From: Manihot esculenta
Lineage: Eukaryota; Streptophyta; Magnoliopsida; Malpighiales; Euphorbiaceae
DNA length: 64,000 nucleotides
Direction: 5' to 3'
NCBI RefSeq assembly: GCF_001659605.2
Contig: NC_035161.2
Span: 1,707,380 to 1,771,379, forward strand
The notes under the pieces were generated by a model. That model searched no databases and was not told where the DNA came from. It saw only the letters and a program-made list of their open reading frames with translations. Positions 58,871 through 64,000 of this stretch are shown here, one piece after another; the first letter of the stretch is position 1; every line of letters starts with the position of its first letter. Both the position numbers and the translations under genes were made by a program.

Positions 58871-58952
58871 CATTCGTCCCCAAATGTTCACCAAAAAAGC
58901 ATAACATGGCATAACATACTTAAACACATAACAGCACACATAGATACTAACC

Positions 58953-59846
58953 TTAAAAGAGATGAGGGTATTGCTGGAGCATAGACTCCCGTGTCTCCCA
59001 GGTGCATTCTTCTACATTATGGTGATTCCAAAGGACTTTCACCATCGGGATTTTCTTGTTCCTCAACTTTCTGATCTGCGTATCTAGGATCCGCACTGGC
59101 TGTTCAACATAGGTGAGATCTCCTAGGAGCTCCACATCAGGCTCACTAAGAACCTTGTCCGAATCTGACACGAACTTCCGTAATATGGAAACATGAAAAA
59201 TCGGATGGATTCTTTCCATTGATGCAGGTAAGTCCAACTTATACGATACATTCCCGATCTTTTGCAAGATTTCAAAGAGTCCGATGTACCGTGGAGCTAG
59301 CTTACCTTTCTTCCCAAAACGAATCACCCTTTTCATAGGAGACACCTTGAGCGACACCAAATCTCCCTCCTGAAACTCTACATGCTTCCTGCGGACATCT
59401 GCATAACTCTTTTGCCTGCTCATCGCAGTTCTAATCCTTTCTCTGATAATGGGCACTACTCTGCTGGTGATCTCTACTAACTCAGGTCCTACTAAAGCCC
59501 TTTCTCCAACTTCCTCCTAGTAGACAGGTGACCTGCACTTCCTTCCATACAAAACTTCATATGGAGCCATCCCTATGCTAGCATGATAGCTGTTATTGTA
59601 GGCAAACTCCACCAAAGGTAGATGTTGCCTCCAAGAATGGCCAAAATCTAGTACACACATTATGAGCATATCTTCAATTGTCTGGATGGTCCTCTCGGAC
59701 TGTCCATCAGTCTGAGGATGCAGTGCTAAAATCCAACCTGGTACCCATAGCATTCTGCAGACTCCGTCAAAACCTGGAGGTGAACTGAGGTCCCTTATCC
59801 GACGCAATTGAAACGGGAGCCCCATGCAGCCTGACCACTTCATCAA
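58953..59846 (-). pseudogene. T2 integrase core, C-terminus and chromodomain, broken
   Basis: The integrase frame after FTSRF is shifted near 59720 by a small deletion compared with T1 ('ggat-gcagtgc' against 'ggatggaaagcagtgc'). The core then continues with [11 protein letters not shown], which keeps the catalytic glutamate. A TAG near 59517-59519 replaces a tryptophan codon before EEVG. 59456-58953 is open and carries the integrase tail and an intact-looking chromodomain (VEQPVRI...WNHHN...CTWE). Confidence 0.87.
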
Positions 59847-61926
59847 TCAACACCTGCGCCAATTTATCCACAGAGTAGCCACTCCTGACAGGGATGAAGT
59901 GAGCAGATTTGGTCAATCTGTCCACAATCACCCATATGGAGTCCAATCTGTTAGACGTTGTCGGTAACCCCACCACAAAATCCATAGCTATATTCTCCCA
60001 TTTCCACTCTGGAATCCGCAGTGGGTTAAGCATTCCAGCTGGCTTCTGATGTTCCAGCTTCACCCTCTGACATACTTCGCAGGCGGACACGAACTGTGCC
60101 ACTTCTGTCTTCATAGCTGGCCACCAATAAACTCTCTTCAGATCTTGATACATCTTGGTGGCTCCAGGGTGAACACTGTATCTGGCATTATGAGCTTCCC
60201 TCATAATGTCTCCTTTCAGACTCACGTCGTCTGGTACACATAATCTGTTCCCATAGCGGAGGATCCCCTTGTTGTCAAATCTGAACTCTTCATTCTTGCC
60301 TGACTGAACAGTCCTGGCAATTTTCACTAACTTTGGGTCCTCATGCTGTTTCTGAGCCACCTGCTCCAGAAACACGGGTGTTACTCTCATCTGAGCTATC
60401 AAAGCACCTGTACCAGACAACTCCAACTGTAGCCCTTCGTCGATGAGCTTATAGAATTCCCTCACCACCGGTCTCCTCTCCGCTGCAATATGGGATAGAC
60501 TGCCAAGTGATTTCCGGCTTAGGGCATCTACCACAATATTTGCCTTACCCGGATGATACTGAATTTTGCAATCATAGTCACTGAGCAGTTCTACCCATCT
60601 CCTCTGCCTTAGGTTCAACTCTCTTTGACTCAAGATGTACTGTAAGCTCTTATGATCTGTGAAGATCTCACACTTTACCCCATAAAGGTAATGCCTCCAC
60701 ATCTTGAGTGCAAAGATTACAGCTGCCATTTCTAGGTCATGTGTAGGATAATTCAACTCATGCTTCTTCAGCTGCCTAGAAGCATAAGCAATTACCCTCT
60801 CATTCTGCATTAACACACAACCCACTCCCACACGGGATGCATCACAAAACACTGTGAAGCCTTCATTACTGGTAGGCAGAGCTAACACCGGTGCTGACGT
60901 CAACCTTTTCTTCAGCTCTTCAAAGCTTTCCTCGCACTGATCAGACCACACAAACCTCTGATTCTTCTTGGTCAATCTGGTCATAGGAGCGGCAATTTTA
61001 GAGAAGTCCTGAACGAACCTCCTGTAGTAACCTGCCAAACCCAAAAAGCTCTTAATCTCTGTAACTGTAGTGGGTCTAGGCCAGTTTGCTACCGCTTCCA
61101 CCTTCTTGGGGTCCACTTCAATTTCGTTTTCTGATACAACATGCCCCAAGAATGAGATGCTCCTCAACCAGAATTCACACTTGGAGAACTTGGCATATAA
61201 GCCTTGCTCCCTCAGGGTCTGCAAAACTAACCTAAGATGATGGGCATGCTCTTCTGCATTTTTGGAATACACTAAGATATCATCTATGAAGACAATAACG
61301 AAGTGATCTAGATACTGGCTAAACACTCTGTTCATGAGATCCATGAATACTGTAGGGGCATTGGTTAGCCCGAACGGCATTACTAGAAACTCATAATGCC
61401 CATATCTGGTCCTGAAAGTCGTCTTTGGCACATCCTCTTCTCTGATTCTCAGCTGATGGTACCCGAATCTCAGATCTATCTTGGAGAAGCAACCTGCTCC
61501 CGCTAGCTGGTCAAATAGATCGTCGATCCTAGGTAATGGATACCTATTCTTGGTAGTGACCTTGTTCAACTGCCTGTAGTCGATACAAAGTCTCAAGGAT
61601 CCATCCTTCTTCTTTACAAATAGCACTGGAGCACTCCAAGGTGAGGTACTCGGTCGGATGAAACCCTTGTCTACCAACTCTTGCAACTGCTCCTTTAGCT
61701 CCTTCAACTCTGCTGGTGCCATCCTGTAGGGAGGGATAGAGATTGGTCTGGTTCCAAACATCAATTCTATTTCAAACTCTATCTTCCTAGCAGGTGGTAG
61801 TCCTGAAAGTTCATCTGGGAAGACATCTGGAAACTCTCTGACCACTGGCACTGAGGCGGGCTCCCTAACCTGACTATCCAGCTCTCTCACATGAGCTAGA
61901 AACCCCTGACAACCTCTCCTGAGCAA
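59767..61926 (-). CDS. T2 RT, RNase H and N-terminal integrase, still open
   Basis: 719 codons without a stop: the pol linker, RT ([17 protein letters not shown]), RNase H (TDHKSL, DALSRK), the integrase zinc domain (HNARYSVH...CEVC) and the first two catalytic aspartates ([15 protein letters not shown]). Very similar to T1 along its length, with glutamine at the codon where T1 has its stop. Open only by chance of decay: it has no start of its own and is a piece of the broken polyprotein. Confidence 0.9.
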   Translation of the reverse strand: MLRRGCQGFLAHVRELDSQVREPASVPVVREFPDVFPDELSGLPPARKIEFEIELMFGTRPISIPPYRMAPAELKELKEQLQELVDKGFIRPSTSPWSAPVLFVKKKDGSLRLCIDYRQLNKVTTKNRYPLPRIDDLFDQLAGAGCFSKIDLRFGYHQLRIREEDVPKTTFRTRYGHYEFLVMPFGLTNAPTVFMDLMNRVFSQYLDHFVIVFIDDILVYSKNAEEHAHHLRLVLQTLREQGLYAKFSKCEFWLRSISFLGHVVSENEIEVDPKKVEAVANWPRPTTVTEIKSFLGLAGYYRRFVQDFSKIAAPMTRLTKKNQRFVWSDQCEESFEELKKRLTSAPVLALPTSNEGFTVFCDASRVGVGCVLMQNERVIAYASRQLKKHELNYPTHDLEMAAVIFALKMWRHYLYGVKCEIFTDHKSLQYILSQRELNLRQRRWVELLSDYDCKIQYHPGKANIVVDALSRKSLGSLSHIAAERRPVVREFYKLIDEGLQLELSGTGALIAQMRVTPVFLEQVAQKQHEDPKLVKIARTVQSGKNEEFRFDNKGILRYGNRLCVPDDVSLKGDIMREAHNARYSVHPGATKMYQDLKRVYWWPAMKTEVAQFVSACEVCQRVKLEHQKPAGMLNPLRIPEWKWENIAMDFVVGLPTTSNRLDSIWVIVDRLTKSAHFIPVRSGYSVDKLAQVLIDEVVRLHGAPVSIASDKGPQFTSRF

Positions 61927-62064
61927 CCTACGAGCCTGTAGGGCTGATATCAGACCTCTAGGTGTACCCCTCTTGTCTCCTCTGAAGACAACCTTGGATC
62001 CATCCTAATCTCTAAACCTAACTACCTTGTCCTTACAGTCCAAGGTAGGACTATGAGCGGATAG

Positions 62065-63925
62065 CTAATCCATCCCTAGAATGACATCAAAATCCGTCAA
62101 GTCTAGAACCACAAGGTCGGCTGGAAGGCATCTACTCTCCACAAACACTGGACTATACCTGCAGACTGACTCTGCCACTAATGGATCACACTTGGGTCCA
62201 CTGACCCAGAGGGGACACTCTAACCCAGAGACTATCAAACCCAACCTCTCAACGGCTCTCAGAATAATAAAAGAATGAGAAGCACCAGGGTCCATTAAAG
62301 CATACACATCTGAACAACCAATGATGAGATTACCTGACACCACGGTGTTGGATGTGTTCGCCTCCTGCTGTGTCATAGTGAAGATCCGAACTGGAGCTGA
62401 TGGACCTTCACCCTGGGAACCTACTGAAGAAGAGGCTGCCCCTCTCCTTCGGCCTCTGCTACTTCCTTGAGTCATGGCTGGAGCTGCTGGCTGTGCCACA
62501 CTGCCAGAAGCTGTCTGCTGGGACAGTGCCATAAAAGGTGTCCTAGGACACTCCCGTGCCATGTGTCCCTCTTGCCCACATCTAAAGCAGGCTGTAGTCC
62601 CATATCGACATACTCCCTTGTGTAGCTTACCACACCTCAAACATTCTGCGCCATCTGAACCCAAGCTCGAGCCACCACCGAGTCCCAAACCTGATTTCAA
62701 GTGATTCCAGAACTTATTCTTCTTTGCTTTGGCTTTACCCCATTTCTTACTGCCTGAAGCTGCCGCAGTCAGAGAAGAGGGATCCAACTTTCCCCCGCCT
62801 GGGGTCTTGGAACCCGAAGACTGTGCCACAGACTGCTTAACTGTCCCTTGAATGATGGCACTAGCCTCCATCTTCCGCGCCGCATCCACAATAGTGTGAA
62901 GCTCTCCCTCTCCGCTGCAAGAATTAGGGAGGAATACCTAGAGTGGAGCCTCATGGTATACCTCCTTGCTTTCTTCTGGTCCGTATCATAGGTTTGCTCC
63001 ACAAATGGCAACAGCTCCAAGAACTTATCTGTAAACTCATCCACACTCATCTCTTCAGTCTGCCTTAACTGCTCAAACTCAATTATCTTCAATTCCCTTG
63101 AGCTATCAGGAAAAGCCCATCCTGCAAATTCATTAGCAAACTCCTCCTAGGTTAAACTGTTCAATCTTGGGTCCACATAGTTTTTAAACCACTCACGGGC
63201 CTTTTTGCATTTAAGTGTGAACCCCGCCATCTGAATGGCTCTGCTGTCATCTGCCCCTAACTCATCTGTAATCATCTTTACTGTCTTCAGGTACTTAAAT
63301 GGATCATCTCCCATTTTGAACTTGGGAGCATCCAGCTTCAAGCAATCAGTCATCTTAACTCTGCTCCCTCCAGATGAGCTAGGTTTAGGTACTTGGACTT
63401 CTGGAGCTACAGATTCAGGGGGTGGTGGAGGAGGTGCAACATTCCCTTGATTAGGGTTTGTTAATTTGGATAGAAAGGTGAGGGTGGATACATTGGGTAC
63501 TGGGGGTATAGTGGACAGAAAGGTGGGTAAGGCATGAAAGAGGGATAAGGGTTAAAGTTGGGGTAATCCGATGTACCTCCCATCAAATACCCGGGGCCCT
63601 ATGGAAAGGGTTGATATTGGGGTGGTTGAGCAAACCCCGAGGCCTGAGGGCCTCCTTGAGATTCTCCCATGCCCTCTTCAGACATGCTTACACCCAGACT
63701 TCCATCCCTTCTCTGATCAACATCCATTTCATCCCCCTCAGCTGACAATCCTCCCTGAACTGCTCCCCTTCTGCTTGCATCAAAAGACCTTCTAGGGTCC
63801 CTTGACACTCTCTCCCTACTAGATCTACAGGACATTGCCCTTGGCAATGCAGGGGGACAGGCATCCATGCCCTCATTCTCTAGTGGGACTCCAGTCAATC
63901 ATGCAGATCGACGAGTGCCCCGCAT
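62065..63925 (-). pseudogene. T2 gag and protease, broken by several stop codons
   Basis: The start MRGTRRSA at 63925 matches T1 and is followed by TGA at codon 9 (63901-63899, CGA in T1). Further stops: TAG in place of CAG near 63600, TAG in place of TGG near 63145 (before EEFANEF), a frameshift near 62890, and TAG in place of TGG after ILGMD near 62064. Recognisable parts: gag ([26 protein letters not shown]), zinc knuckle CFRCGQEGHMAREC and protease [11 protein letters not shown]. Another TAG for CAG follows near 62006 in the linker. Confidence 0.88.
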
Positions 63926-64000
63926 CCTGCTTACTGAAAAACAACACATACACAAAACATCAGCATCAAATAGTTCATGTGGAAACACATGAACCCGCAT

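Larger units (their letters stand above)
56652..64000 (-). mobile_element. Second Tekay-lineage retrotransposon (T2), heavily mutated, runs off the window
   Basis: 3' LTR 56652-58852, polypurine tract, then integrase-to-gag coding sequence in reverse order up to the gag start at 63925 and the leader beyond. The 5' LTR lies outside the window, so its target duplication (the left flank ends TCAGG) cannot be checked. At least six stop codons and one or more frameshifts interrupt the polyprotein. Confidence 0.92.

Overview
The window is nuclear DNA of a flowering plant, most likely a eudicot. The evidence is a split SnRK1 beta-subunit gene with plant introns, nested Ty3/gypsy elements of two plant-specific lineages (Tekay chromoviruses and Tat/Retand), hAT-type MITEs and AT-rich spacers. 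A member of the Euphorbiaceae is my guess from the look of the LTR families; nothing in the window proves it. There are no rRNA genes, no CRISPR array, no bacterial features and no tRNA gene that I could recognise.

Layout. 1-1490 is a Copia-type LTR fragment, followed by AT-rich DNA with a local 351-bp tandem duplication (3687-4390). 4616-25344 is one LTR retrotransposon insertion (Tat/Retand-like, minus strand, 5-bp target duplication TTTTC) that has lost gag-pol. It carries fragments of two host genes (ribosomal protein L18 and a PARN-like poly(A) ribonuclease) and has been hit repeatedly: a solo LTR (7387-21898, TSD GTGAT) contains a nearly intact Tekay element (9569-21764, TSD TCCTC), whose 3' LTR contains another solo LTR (9641-12290, TSD CGTAG). 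A hAT MITE (22262-22769) sits in the same host element.

25350-37500 is the gene-bearing island: a four-exon minus-strand gene for a KINbeta1-type SnRK1 regulatory subunit (27111-33138), with a 4.8-kb third intron holding a hAT-like element, then intergenic DNA and a MITE.

37506-55336 is a composite of Tat/Retand elements. The minus strand carries gag, protease, RT, two RNase H domains and integrase (54762 to 49166), damaged by a 17-bp duplication and two stop codons. The plus strand between pol and the 3' LTR carries antisense genes: a three-exon gene (44642-47710) with a Transposase_28-like N-terminus and a coiled-coil C-terminus, and a separate small intron-containing gene of unknown function (42631-43377). 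The whole antisense module is present twice (37982-40669 and 42351 onward). The copies are separated by an LTR fragment and two nearly perfect 600-bp palindromes.

55337-56651 is AT-rich DNA ending in a degenerate telomere-like minisatellite. A second Tekay element (56652 to beyond the window end) starts directly after it; it is heavily mutated, mostly by C-to-T type nonsense changes.

The only clearly functional host gene is the SnRK1 beta subunit; nearly everything else is retroelement history. The points most worth follow-up are the host-gene capture, the duplicated antisense gene module, the twin palindromes, and the clusters of a GCC-box-containing 13-bp palindrome near TATA boxes of unrelated LTR families.
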